Shown: positions 48,427 through 56,995, counted from the first letter of the stretch. The stretch: DNA of 61,177 nucleotides from Verrucomicrobiota bacterium (GCA_018968815.1 JAGWZL010000001.1:1-61177); one strand, 5' to 3'. The notes: a model not told the origin generated them from the letters alone. Program-made: numbers and translations.

Positions 48427-50127
48427 ATGATGCATTGGCCTATTCGCAGTGACTTCCGTTCGTTTTATTTCCTCAACGCGACCCAATTTTTGGGGGCGCT
48501 CAATGACAATCTCTTTAAACTGCTCGTGATCTACCTTCTCATCAACGTGAAGGGGACCTCTGAAGCGAACTCCATTCTTTCGATTGTCGGCGCGGTATTT
48601 GTGATCCCTTTTCTGCTGTTTTCTTCAGGTGCGGGCGTCTTAGCGGACCGGATGAGTAAAAGAACGATCATCGTCTATACGAAAGCGCTTGAGCTCGTGA
48701 TCGTGCTTTTTGCTTTTTTGGCCGTGGCGCTTCAATGGGAAATCGGCTCTTATGCGGCCCTCTTTTTGATGGCGACTCAAAGCGCCATTTTTGGCCCTTC
48801 GAAATATGGAATTATTCCAGAGCTTGTCGAGGCGAAAAAGGTTTCGAAAGCCAATGGCTCTTTGACCTCAATGACCTTTCTGGCGATTATTTCAGGGACT
48901 TTTTTGGCCTCGTTCATTACCCACGTGACAGGGAAAAACTTTGTTTTTGAAGCGGGGGTTTGTGTTGTGATCGCCATCCTGGGAGTGGCTACGAGTTTTG
49001 GCATTGCTCGAACACATCCTCAACAATCGACCAAGAAAATCAACCCCATTTTCATCTATGAAATCTATCAAACCTTGAAGACCTGCTGGAAAATTCCGCA
49101 TCTTCTCCCGGCCATTTACGGCTCTTCCTTTTTCTTATTTATTGGCTCTTTTACTCAGCTCAACATCATCCCATTTGCCATGGAATCCTTGGGTTTGAGT
49201 GAAGTAGGAGGCGGATTTTTATTCTTGCCCACGGCTATCGGGATTGCCATTGGAGCGTTTCTGGCGGGCCAACTCTCGAAAGATCGGGTGGAACCTGGCA
49301 TTTCATGCATCTGTGGTTTTTTCATCGCTCTGTTTTTCTTTCTTCTCTATTTTTTCTCCACCTCTATGCCTCTTGTTATCATCACGTTAGGTCTTTTGGG
49401 GATTTTTGGTGGGGCCTATCTGATTCCGTTTGACGCTTTTCTTCAAGTGAGCAGTCCGGATGAAAAAAGGGGGCAGATTATTGCGGCGGCGAATTTCTTT
49501 AGTTTTGTGGGTGTTTTGATGGCCTCCTTGGCTTTGTATTTGCTGAGCGTGGAGCTCAAGCTATCTGCGGCGAGCGGTTTTGCTTGGATGGGGATTTTAA
49601 CGCTTGTTTCCAACAGCATTACGACGGGCAGGCTTTCGAGTCTTTTTTTTCCTTTTTTCGTGAACAAAATCTTAAAGCGTTTTCGGCGACTGAAGCTGGC
49701 CTCTCCGGTGCCTCCCGCATCTACCGTGATTATTTTGCGCAGCAATTCTTGGTATGACGCGCTTCTTTTGTATTCTTGTTTGCCTCGGCTGAAAATTTTA
49801 GTGCCGGGCCAAGCGTTTCGTCATTTTCCCTGGGCGAATTGGCTTCTTGAATCGATTCAAATCGTCTCTCCGGAGCCCAATATTCGCGCCACGCTGAAAA
49901 CGCTGTTTCGTCAAGCCAAGAGGTTTCAGGGGCAAAATTCTTCTGTTTGTCTTTTTTTCCACAGGCGGGAAGACAGTCCTGAGATCATCGATGCCTACAA
50001 CAAAGTGTTTGATCAGCTGAATTTCCCAGTTCTATACGCGCACGGGAACAAAGAGAGGATCAAAAAGCGGTTTCTTTTTTTCCGTTATACGCAAAAGCAA
50101 ATTACCTTGAGTTTTTCAAAAGAATGA
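48427..50127 (+). CDS. lplT: LplT-type lysophospholipid transporter with degenerate acyltransferase tail
   Basis: 566 residues from the ATG at 48427 (MMHWPIRSDF). Residues 10-410 form a 12-helix MFS carrier: FLNATQFLGALNDNLFKLL, GPSKYGIIPELV and DEKRGQIIAAANFFSF are typical of LplT, which flips lysophospholipids to the inner face for re-acylation. The last 140 residues resemble the N-terminal part of a PlsC acyltransferase (ILRSNSWYDALLLY), but the HX4D catalytic motif is lost. In related bacteria LplT is fused to PlsC and acyl-ACP synthetase; this looks like an eroded or shortened version. Overlaps the next gene's 3' end by 12 nt on the opposite strand. Confidence 0.7.
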   Translation: MMHWPIRSDFRSFYFLNATQFLGALNDNLFKLLVIYLLINVKGTSEANSILSIVGAVFVIPFLLFSSGAGVLADRMSKRTIIVYTKALELVIVLFAFLAVALQWEIGSYAALFLMATQSAIFGPSKYGIIPELVEAKKVSKANGSLTSMTFLAIISGTFLASFITHVTGKNFVFEAGVCVVIAILGVATSFGIARTHPQQSTKKINPIFIYEIYQTLKTCWKIPHLLPAIYGSSFFLFIGSFTQLNIIPFAMESLGLSEVGGGFLFLPTAIGIAIGAFLAGQLSKDRVEPGISCICGFFIALFFFLLYFFSTSMPLVIITLGLLGIFGGAYLIPFDAFLQVSSPDEKRGQIIAAANFFSFVGVLMASLALYLLSVELKLSAASGFAWMGILTLVSNSITTGRLSSLFFPFFVNKILKRFRRLKLASPVPPASTVIILRSNSWYDALLLYSCLPRLKILVPGQAFRHFPWANWLLESIQIVSPEPNIRATLKTLFRQAKRFQGQNSSVCLFFHRREDSPEIIDAYNKVFDQLNFPVLYAHGNKERIKKRFLFFRYTQKQITLSFSKE

Positions 50128-50862
50128 TTCGATCGCATCTAAGGGGAAGAGGAGATACGACCCTTCCTGAACGATGGATTGGGTGAGGGTGTGGCGCACG
50201 CTTCCGAGAGTGGGCGGCGTCTTGAGGAAATCGTGGCTGAGTTGATCGGCAACGGCGCCATGGGTGTGGCTCAAAAAGGCGCTGGTCGAGGTGTCGTGGG
50301 GGTTTTTGTAGAAGGCCTTGGCGACTTCGCTTTTCGGGAAGAATTTTTGTCCTGTTGGGGGGATGACGACGCCTAGAAGGCACATGAGGGCGTTTGGATA
50401 TTGCTGCTGCTCGGCCCAGTACAGATCGTGATATTCATTGACGTTTTGTTGAAAGATGGGAGGGCGTTTCAGATAAGTGCCGCTCCATATTTTCATTCGA
50501 AAATTGCCTAAAAGCGCAAAGCCGTTTGGGTGTTTCAGCGACAATTGTTCGTAGAGTTGATCGAGTGAGATGACTTGGTTGAGGAGGATGGGGCGGCCGA
50601 TCGGTTCTTCTAGACCGATCCCCATGAGGAAGGGTGTTTTGGCATTGGGTTTTGTTTCGCTGTGTAGTTGACCATTTTCGACCCAAGAGACATGGCAAAT
50701 CTGGTCGAACAAGAAGGTTTCGCCGATGCGATGAATATTTGAAAACGTTCCGGCGCCGAGAGCGAATCGCAAACGAGAATCTTGGACAGCTTTTAAGCCG
50801 TTCTCCGTCACTTTTCCTTCTAGAACAGACATGACGTTTCCGAAAATTCTCAGCTTGACCAT
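50116..50862 (-). CDS. Hypothetical protein, faint acetolactate-decarboxylase-like outline
   Basis: 248 residues, no signal peptide. Features in order: RFALGAGTFSNI, a GETFLFD block, WVENGQLH, KTPFLMGIG, a GNFRMKIWSGTYLKRP strand and FLSHTHGAV. The order (short GTF, G-E-x-x-x-x-D, TPF, G-x-F-x-x-x-x-R and a terminal H-x-H) is reminiscent of alpha-acetolactate decarboxylase (BudA), a zinc enzyme, but the match is weak and the three zinc histidines cannot be assigned with confidence. Its ATG is adjacent to the acyP stop, so the two are cotranscribed. Confidence 0.5.
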   Translation of the reverse strand: MVKLRIFGNVMSVLEGKVTENGLKAVQDSRLRFALGAGTFSNIHRIGETFLFDQICHVSWVENGQLHSETKPNAKTPFLMGIGLEEPIGRPILLNQVISLDQLYEQLSLKHPNGFALLGNFRMKIWSGTYLKRPPIFQQNVNEYHDLYWAEQQQYPNALMCLLGVVIPPTGQKFFPKSEVAKAFYKNPHDTSTSAFLSHTHGAVADQLSHDFLKTPPTLGSVRHTLTQSIVQEGSYLLFPLDAIESFF

Positions 50863-51132
50863 TCAACGCACCACAAATGTGTGATAAACTTCTCGCATGG
50901 GTTGGTATTTCGTTTCGATATTGGAAATTTTGGCGGCTCCGGGCATGGACTGCACTGTGTGCACAAATTGCTGGATTTGTTCGCCTTTTCCTTGTGCGCA
51001 GATCTCTACTCGTCCATCTGGTAAATTACGTACAAATCCCTGAATATTGTGCAAAAGGGCGTGTCGCTTGACGATAGCGCGGAACCCCACTCCCTGGACC
51101 ACCCCACTCACAATAATACGGATTTCCTGCAT
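50863..51132 (-). CDS. acyP: Acylphosphatase
   Basis: 89 residues, the normal size. Hydrolyses carboxyl-phosphate bonds such as acetyl phosphate and 1,3-bisphosphoglycerate. VSGVVQGVGFR with the phosphate-binding R18 and GFVRNLPDGRVEI with the catalytic N36 are both intact. Cytoplasmic. Followed directly by the hypothetical gene at 50862; the dusB-yggT pair lies upstream in the same direction. Confidence 0.9.
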   Translation of the reverse strand: MQEIRIIVSGVVQGVGFRAIVKRHALLHNIQGFVRNLPDGRVEICAQGKGEQIQQFVHTVQSMPGAAKISNIETKYQPMREVYHTFVVR

Positions 51133-51163
51133 ACCCCCAAAATACTCAAGGGAAGATAAATTA

Positions 51164-52174
51164 TCAAAGGTCGGCGAAGATGGGCTCGTGGGTCATGTGA
51201 ATGCCCTCCCAGGGGAATGCTTCTAGATGTTGGAACACTTCTGAGGTCGTTGCAGAACGGTTGAGCTGTACGCGCAACTCTTTGACTCCCGTTAACCGTT
51301 TGAGATACCAACAACCCACCCGCCGCATGTCCAGTAAAGATTGCCGTTCGGGTTGATATTTGAGAATACAATCAAAATGCTCGTAAAGACTTTTTTTCAG
51401 ATCGGCTACACTGCGATGCAGGGCCGATTGCCCGCTGAGCGCCCGAAGAATATCTTCAGCAATCCAAGGCTGCCCCATCGTCCCTCGAGAAACAAGCACC
51501 GCGTCACAACCCGTATGCGCAAACATCCGCAAAGCGCTCTCCGCATCAAACACATCGCCATTGCCTATGACTAAAATATTTTGAGAGGCCTCTTTACAAG
51601 CCTTAATATGGTCCCAATTGGCCTTCCCTTTATACCCCTGCTCCCGAGTCCTGCCATGGATCGCTATCGCCTTGGCCCCCGCGTTTTCTGCAATTCGAGT
51701 GATCTCAACAGCATTGATACTTTGATCATCCCAACCAGCACGGATTTTGACCGTTACAGGAATCTTGACAGCAGCAATCATGGATGAAAGAATCTCCCCA
51801 ATCAAATGAGGCGTCTTCAACATCCCCGAACCACTCCCGTCTTTCGTGACCTTATCCACCGGACAGCCACAATTGAAATCAATCACGTCAAACCCCAAAT
51901 CCTCCACAATCCGAGCCGCTGAGGCCGCAATTTGAGGCTTGCTCCCACAAAGCTGCGCGCCAATCGGATGCATCCCCACCTCGTAATCAAGCATCCGGTA
52001 CGTGTTCGGATCATGCCGAATCAACGCATCCATTTTCACCATCTCACAATAGACGATTCCAGGACGATAACGACAAGACATGCGCCGAAACGGAAGGTCA
52101 GAACACCCCGCCAACGGAGCATAAAGAACTTTATTGGGAAGCTGAGCCGTGCCTATAAAAAAAGGTTCGTTCAT
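51164..52174 (-). CDS. dusB: tRNA-dihydrouridine synthase
   Basis: 336 residues from the ATG at 52174; a TTG 18 nt upstream is in frame, but the ATG overlaps the yggT stop (ATGA), giving coupled translation. FMN-dependent reduction of tRNA uridines. PLAGCSDLPFR, the catalytic cysteine C104 in DFNCGCPVDKV, KIRAGWDD, IHGRTREQGYKG and GNGDVFD are all present. The assignment to DusB rather than another Dus class is by general likeness. Matches chlamydial CT644 in position. Confidence 0.87.
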   Translation of the reverse strand: MNEPFFIGTAQLPNKVLYAPLAGCSDLPFRRMSCRYRPGIVYCEMVKMDALIRHDPNTYRMLDYEVGMHPIGAQLCGSKPQIAASAARIVEDLGFDVIDFNCGCPVDKVTKDGSGSGMLKTPHLIGEILSSMIAAVKIPVTVKIRAGWDDQSINAVEITRIAENAGAKAIAIHGRTREQGYKGKANWDHIKACKEASQNILVIGNGDVFDAESALRMFAHTGCDAVLVSRGTMGQPWIAEDILRALSGQSALHRSVADLKKSLYEHFDCILKYQPERQSLLDMRRVGCWYLKRLTGVKELRVQLNRSATTSEVFQHLEAFPWEGIHMTHEPIFADL

Positions 52175-52461
52175 GTGAATACGCTTAAACAAATCATTTC
52201 AATCAGACGTAAAGCAAAAAAAGCAAGAATCGGACTGATGTCCAAAACCCCCCCAAGAGGAGGCAGAATACGACGGAAAAGATTGAGATACGGATCGGTA
52301 TAAAAAGCCACAAACCGAACAAAGTTATGCGCCTGCCAGGCAGGAAACCACGAACTGATGATCCGAAGAAACAAGAGGACCGTATAGGTGTTAAAAAGAA
52401 GAGTTATAATGTACGCCAAATTCATCCCCACCATATTAAGGGTATTTCCTATTTTCGTCAT
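52171..52461 (-). CDS. yggT: YggT family membrane protein
   Basis: 96 residues with two hydrophobic segments: LAYIITLLFNTYTVLLFLRI and the terminal ILAFFALRLIEMICLSVF. The block YTDPYLNLFRRILPPLGGVLD-like (PYLNLFRRILPP) is the YggT signature. The family is implicated in osmotic tolerance, cell division or plastid/cell shape in different bacteria; its biochemical role is unknown. Starts at 52461 with a close AGGA; internal ATGs at 52434 and 52425 are alternatives. Divergent from the PilM/GspL-like gene with only 32 nt between them. Confidence 0.8.
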   Translation of the reverse strand: MTKIGNTLNMVGMNLAYIITLLFNTYTVLLFLRIISSWFPAWQAHNFVRFVAFYTDPYLNLFRRILPPLGGVLDISPILAFFALRLIEMICLSVFT

Positions 52462-52493
52462 GTCCTGTAAACTGGATGCTTTTAGAAGGGACC

Positions 52494-54248
52494 ATGTATA
52501 TCCTCGGCATTCATCTTGATAAACCTTTTCTGCAGATCAGCCGCATCCGCAAGACCCGAAAAGGGATCGAAGTCGAGTGGACAAAAACCGCTTCACTCAA
52601 GCCCAACGAAGAAAAACCCCCTCATCCTGAAACCGTTTCCGCAGACCCCAAACCCATCGGAGGCCCCCAAACTAATGTAAAGCCGCAATACACAACCCCA
52701 AAAACCGAAGCGGTTTTCGGGGGCCCCTCGGCTAATGTAAAGCAGCAATACACAACCCCAAAAACCGAAGCGGTTTTCGGGGGGCCCCAGACTAATGTAA
52801 AGCAGCAATACACAACCCCAAAAACCGAAGCGGTTTTCGGGGGGCCCCAGACTAATGTAAAGCGGCTTTACATTGGTGATTTTAAGGGGAAAGTCGTAAG
52901 CGGTCTCTCCCCAAAAGATTTTTTGGTCCGCTCGGTAGACGTCAAGATCGCAAACCAAAAACATATGGAAAAAGCGATTGCTTTCCAGTCGGAGGCCCTC
53001 AGCCATTTTAAGGAGGAGGAGGTGCTCATAGTCCCTTGGATTGCCAAAAGAGAAAAAGGAAAAGCGGAGGCGCTCTTATTTACCGTGCCGCGCGCAGAGA
53101 TGAAAAGCCATCTTGCAACGCTTGAGCAGCTGGGAATTGATCCCGATGTGGTCAGCGCCACCCCTTCCGCGCTATGCCATTTCTTTCGATGGAAATTCCC
53201 CAAACTCACCGATGCCTTTCTCATCGATCTCGGTTCGCAAGAGGTGAGTTGCGTCCTGATGGAAAAAGGGATGTTGAAAAAAGCGCACGCGATTCCAGCT
53301 GGCGTTGAAGATCTGCTGCAAGCTTTATATGAAGACCGGAAACGGATTCTCCTCAAATCAGAGATCGAGGGAGCGGCTAAACAAATCGATCTTTTGCTCT
53401 TAAAATCCCAGCTGAATCCTCATTTGTCCAATGAAATTCATGCGCTGAAGCAAGAGATTGCAAAAATCTTCCATTCATTCACTCGAGATGCGTTGAGGCC
53501 GATTCTTTTCACCGGAAGATCTGACGCATTCATCCATCTGAAAGAGTTTTTGATCGATTCTTTGAACGAAGAGTGGTCTTTGACGGTGGAAGAGCAAAAA
53601 TCCGCAGTGAGTCTCGGTTTGTGCATTGAGCAAGCTCAAAATGGGGCGCTCCAATTGCGCAAAGAAGAATTTTTCCCGCGGAAAAACTGGGTTCGAATGG
53701 GTCGGACCGCTCTGCTTTTGCTTGGCTGTTCGCTCCTCTTGAGCATCGCTCTTGCCGTTTTTGGCATGCAATTCGCGCAAACGGGCAAAGAGGAGATGTT
53801 GAGGGCCATTAAAACCCCCTTACGCCATACGCTGCTCACCGAGCAAAGCAGCGAAACGCCCATCGATCAGTGGATTGACGCCATTGAAAAGAGCAATCAA
53901 GAATATGTCTATCTTTCACAGGCCCCCAAAGTGACCGAAGTTCTTGCGTGGCTCTCCGCTCATCCGCTCTTAGAAGAGCTCAAATTGGAAGGAGACCCAA
54001 TCGACCTTCAAGAAATCCGGGTGCAGTTGGTGAAATATCCCACTCTTCGATCTCCAAACGATCCTTATTTAGAAAAAGTGGAATTGGAATTTCGCTTTCA
54101 AAGCATGATGAATGCGCGTAGATTTCATGAGGCCTTACGAGAAGGCGACGACAAGGTGAATCCCAACTTGGAGATCTCTTGGGATGTGCTCCAAGATGGC
54201 TACCGAACCTCCTTTTATCTCAAGAATCGGAGTCCCTATGTTCCTTGA
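52494..54248 (+). CDS. PilM/GspL-like actin-fold secretion protein
   Basis: 584 residues from the ATG at 52494, which has GAAGGG four bases before it (another ATG is at 52476). Actin-like ATPase fold: MYILGIHLDKPFLQIS (phosphate-1), DAFLIDLGSQEVSCVLME (phosphate-2) and PILFTGRSDAFIHL (adenosine region). A transmembrane helix follows at about residue 405-425 (ALLLLGCSLLLSIALAVFG), then a periplasmic domain, as in GspL. An insert at residues 60-125 is built of three 20-residue repeats encoded by palindromic DNA. It likely belongs to the type II secretion or pilus-like apparatus; the next gene supplies the GspM-like partner. Confidence 0.65.
   Translation: MYILGIHLDKPFLQISRIRKTRKGIEVEWTKTASLKPNEEKPPHPETVSADPKPIGGPQTNVKPQYTTPKTEAVFGGPSANVKQQYTTPKTEAVFGGPQTNVKQQYTTPKTEAVFGGPQTNVKRLYIGDFKGKVVSGLSPKDFLVRSVDVKIANQKHMEKAIAFQSEALSHFKEEEVLIVPWIAKREKGKAEALLFTVPRAEMKSHLATLEQLGIDPDVVSATPSALCHFFRWKFPKLTDAFLIDLGSQEVSCVLMEKGMLKKAHAIPAGVEDLLQALYEDRKRILLKSEIEGAAKQIDLLLLKSQLNPHLSNEIHALKQEIAKIFHSFTRDALRPILFTGRSDAFIHLKEFLIDSLNEEWSLTVEEQKSAVSLGLCIEQAQNGALQLRKEEFFPRKNWVRMGRTALLLLGCSLLLSIALAVFGMQFAQTGKEEMLRAIKTPLRHTLLTEQSSETPIDQWIDAIEKSNQEYVYLSQAPKVTEVLAWLSAHPLLEELKLEGDPIDLQEIRVQLVKYPTLRSPNDPYLEKVELEFRFQSMMNARRFHEALREGDDKVNPNLEISWDVLQDGYRTSFYLKNRSPYVP
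52674..52874. repeat. Three 60-bp palindrome-bearing repeats inside the GspL-like gene
   Basis: Exact 60-bp period starting at 52674, 52734 and 52794, plus a partial unit. Each unit contains a perfect hairpin, CCCC-A-AAAACCG-AAG-CGGTTTT-C-GGGG, and an ATGTAAAGC half element. After the last unit the full palindrome ATGTAAAGCGGCTTTACAT (52854-52874 with flanks) appears, identical to the one in lplA. The frame is kept and encodes NVKxQYTTPKTEAVFGG. Confidence 0.85.
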
Positions 54249-54876
54249 AAAGTGTGGCAAGCTCTTTTTCTTGCAAATGCGCCCTCTGTTCTTTTTTGCT
54301 TTGGCGGCCCTCCCTTTCCTCGGCGCCAGCTTGTTCCTCTTTCAAGAATCATCGAAGATGCAAGATCTTGAGGAGCGTTTTGCAAGCGCTGCCAAAAAAG
54401 AGCGCCTTGCAATGGACAGAAGAGACCGCAAAGAGCGTTTCATCCATCGCTATTCGCAGAGCAATCCCTATTTTCTCGATCAGAACATTGAATCGTTCCG
54501 GCCGCTACAAGCCGAAAAGCGCAATCTTGAATCGCTGCTTCATCATCCCGCTTTCCCCGATGCGACAGCGATTAGCGACAGGCTCCATTTTATTGAAGAG
54601 AATGCTTTGATGTTTCAGGAAGAGAAAATTGAAACCTCAAAAGAGATGAAAGAGACGCAAGAACACATGCGCCATCCCGTGCAAATGGATGAATCGGATT
54701 TGAAACAGATTCTTGCACTCATCGAGGACGTTCCCATCGAAAACAATAGCCCCGCCGCATATGCTCCTCAGCTCTTGATCACAGATTTTCACCTTAAAAA
54801 ACTCGAGACTCCCCTTCATACAGAGGTGTTTGAAGTGCGTATGGATCTCATTAAACGGGAATTTACCAAACCATGA
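54238..54876 (+). CDS. GspM/PilO-like membrane protein
   Basis: 212 residues from the ATG at 54238 (GGAG five bases upstream), overlapping the previous gene by 11 nt. One transmembrane helix (MRPLFFFALAALPFLGASLFL), a coiled coil (about 40-150), and a small C-terminal domain (YAPQLLITDFHLKKLETP, VFEVRMDLIKREF). Order and topology fit the GspM or PilO partner of the GspL-like protein. Sequence similarity is weak, so the role rests on context. Corresponds in position to chlamydial CT647. Confidence 0.65.
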   Translation: MFLEKCGKLFFLQMRPLFFFALAALPFLGASLFLFQESSKMQDLEERFASAAKKERLAMDRRDRKERFIHRYSQSNPYFLDQNIESFRPLQAEKRNLESLLHHPAFPDATAISDRLHFIEENALMFQEEKIETSKEMKETQEHMRHPVQMDESDLKQILALIEDVPIENNSPAAYAPQLLITDFHLKKLETPLHTEVFEVRMDLIKREFTKP

Positions 54877-56120
54877 AACGGTCTCTTTTTCTTCTGCTTG
54901 CAGTGGTGGCTGGGTGCCATTATACGACCCATACCGCACCGCTTTCTTTAATCCAGATCCAAGATCGAAACGGCCTGACTGAAACGATCAGCAATGCCGA
55001 TCGGCTGGTCCATTTCGAGGAAGTCGACTTTTTCTCTTCGCAGCCCTATAAAAAAGTGCTGCGCGTCTACAAAGGGGAGGGGAAAAATTGCTCTCGCATC
55101 ACCACCTATCATCCGAATGGCTTGATTCACCAATACTTGGAAGCCGAGGAAATGAGGGCGCGCGGGATGTTTCGAGAATGGTTTTCAAATGGGCAGTTAA
55201 AAATTGAAGCGACGGTGATTGGCGGAACCGCTGATCTGACTGCAGGAGCTCAAGATGATTGGGTCTTTGATGCGATGAGCCGTGTTTGGGATGAACAGGG
55301 ACATCTGGTGGCTTCGATCCCCTATGAAAAGGGCTCTTTAGAAGGAACGAGTATCTATTATTTTCCAAACGAACGGGTGCAGCGCGAAGTTCCCTATGTG
55401 AAAAACAAAATCGAAGGGGAAGTGGTCGAATATTGGCCGAGTGGAAAATTGAAATCCAAAATGGCCTATAAGAAGGGGTCAAAAACCGGAGAGAGTTTGG
55501 GGTTTTTTGAAGAAGGGGCTCTTGCTTGGAACGAAGACTATATGGATGATCGGCTCCGTTCAGGTGTTTATTACAATCGAGCCAAGGATCTCATTTCTGA
55601 AGTGCAGAATGGGGGCGGTTTTGCGGCCCGTTTTGATGAGGATCAGCTGACCTTGATCGAATATCGGATAGGTCTTCCTGAAGGATCTGTCCGAACCTTC
55701 AATGCTCATGGCGAATTGCAAAAATCTTTATTCATTAAAAATGGAATGAAGCATGGGGAGGAGGTGGAATATTTTCTTCCATCGGCGCTTCCTAAGTTAT
55801 CGATTCATTGGAATGAGAATCGGATCCATGGTTGTGTCAAAACGTGGTACGATAACGGGAAGCTGCAAAGCCAAAGAGAATATAGCCGCAATCAGCGGAT
55901 GGGGCCATCCCTGGCATGGTATCGGGATGGCAGTCTCATGTTGTATGAAGAATATGAGGAGGACCGCCTAGTGTCAGGTCAATATTATAAACTCCAGAAG
56001 AAGGAACCTGTGTCAACCGTGGCCAATGGAAATGGGCTGGCCACTTTATTTGATGACATGGGGGCTTTTCTTCGAAAAGTTCATTATTTAAAGGGGAAAC
56101 CTTTTGATCCAGAAGAGTGA
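54873..56120 (+). CDS. MORN-like repeat lipoprotein
   Basis: 415 residues. Lipoprotein signal with AVVAGC. The rest consists of about eight repeats of the type Y-P-x-G-x-x-x-x-x-x-Y-x-x-G-x-x-x-G-x-x-x-x-Y, for example YWPSGKLKSKMAYKKGSKTG and WYDNGKLQSQREYSRNQRMG, that is MORN/YwqK-type antitoxin-repeat beta hairpins. Probably in the periplasm or outer membrane; comparable to CT648. The ATG overlaps the preceding stop by 4 nt, and the end overlaps the cyclo-ligase start by 17 nt. Confidence 0.75.
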   Translation: MKRSLFLLLAVVAGCHYTTHTAPLSLIQIQDRNGLTETISNADRLVHFEEVDFFSSQPYKKVLRVYKGEGKNCSRITTYHPNGLIHQYLEAEEMRARGMFREWFSNGQLKIEATVIGGTADLTAGAQDDWVFDAMSRVWDEQGHLVASIPYEKGSLEGTSIYYFPNERVQREVPYVKNKIEGEVVEYWPSGKLKSKMAYKKGSKTGESLGFFEEGALAWNEDYMDDRLRSGVYYNRAKDLISEVQNGGGFAARFDEDQLTLIEYRIGLPEGSVRTFNAHGELQKSLFIKNGMKHGEEVEYFLPSALPKLSIHWNENRIHGCVKTWYDNGKLQSQREYSRNQRMGPSLAWYRDGSLMLYEEYEEDRLVSGQYYKLQKKEPVSTVANGNGLATLFDDMGAFLRKVHYLKGKPFDPEE

Positions 56121-56553
56121 GCTCCGAAAAATTTTGATTGAAAAGCGCAAGGCGATTCCTCAACACAGGAGAGAGGAGGCGGCGCGACTTGCGTTTGAAG
56201 CCTTGAAAGAGAGCGGCTGTATTCTCTCTTTTTCTCCTCGGGGCTCTGAAATTGATCTCAAGCCTTTGAATGAGTATTTACAAGCGCGGGGGCGATTATT
56301 TATCGTGCCCTATGAGGTTGGCGACACTCTGCAAGGGGTGCCTCTATCAGAAATTGATTGTATTCTGGTTCCTGGGCTTGGCTTTGATCGGAACCATTTT
56401 CGGATCGGTTTTGGGAAAGGTTTTTACGATCGATTTTTACCTACAGTGCAAGGCATCAGAACCATCGGCATTGGCTTCAAAGAACAACTCCACCAAGAGC
56501 TCTTGCCGATCGATCCATGGGACGTCCCCACCCAAGAACTCCTTCTTTTTTAG
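56104..56553 (+). CDS. 5-formyltetrahydrofolate cyclo-ligase
   Basis: 149 residues, shorter than the usual 180-200. It converts 5-formyl-THF to 5,10-methenyl-THF using ATP. Basic helix SELRKILIEKRKAIP, then ILVPGLGFDRNHFRIGFGKG with FYDRFL, the family signature. No ATG exists in the frame; the TTG at 56104 has AAGGGGA at 6-8 nt and is the probable start. The shorter length reflects trimmed loops around residue 60-75. Last gene of the four-gene unit from 52494; comparable to chlamydial CT649 (ygfA). Confidence 0.8.
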   Translation: MIQKSELRKILIEKRKAIPQHRREEAARLAFEALKESGCILSFSPRGSEIDLKPLNEYLQARGRLFIVPYEVGDTLQGVPLSEIDCILVPGLGFDRNHFRIGFGKGFYDRFLPTVQGIRTIGIGFKEQLHQELLPIDPWDVPTQELLLF

Positions 56554-56554
56554 G

Positions 56555-56956
56555 CTATTTGACCTTTTCTAGGCGGGAGGCAGGGGGGGCCTTTTCGAGC
56601 TTGGCTTTGGGGGCGCAAAAATGCGAGCCGCTGCAGATCGTCGCTTTCACATAGGCGCCCGGAGAAACATCCGTGCACATCGAAAAAATGCCCTCCGACG
56701 GACACTGCCAAATCACCGTATACGGAGTGATCGAAATGTTGGGCGCTCCAGGCCTTTCATAGATGGTAGGATATAAATTGGTTGTAAAATTTCTCTGCTG
56801 ACCCGGCTGCATTGAAAATTGCCCTAAAAAAGTGCCATCTGATGCAGTAATCACAGCCGTTAAAATCATCGTCGTATCATTATGCAAAAGAAGACTCCCC
56901 TCATTCGTGGAAGCCCAGACCCAAATAGGGAAAACCATGAGGAATAGAATTCTCAT
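56555..56956 (-). CDS. Conserved small secreted protein
   Basis: 133 residues with a signal peptide (MRILFLMVFPIWVWA). The mature domain looks like a beta-sandwich: LLLHNDTTMILTAVI, GTFLGQFSMQPGQQ, FTTNLYPT, ISITPYTVIWQC. Four cysteines in the second half (QCPSEGIFSMC, TICSGSHFC) could pair in the periplasm. No family name known to me. The stop is 1 nt from the cyclo-ligase stop on the other strand, convergent. Confidence 0.6.
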   Translation of the reverse strand: MRILFLMVFPIWVWASTNEGSLLLHNDTTMILTAVITASDGTFLGQFSMQPGQQRNFTTNLYPTIYERPGAPNISITPYTVIWQCPSEGIFSMCTDVSPGAYVKATICSGSHFCAPKAKLEKAPPASRLEKVK

Positions 56957-56995
56957 GCTTTACACATACTTGGATTCACTATATTGTGCAACGAT

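Noticed and set aside
48280..48486. N-terminal extension of the 29-residue basic protein
   Set aside because: Composition changes abruptly at MSSVKKKRR and the ribosome site belongs to the internal ATG.
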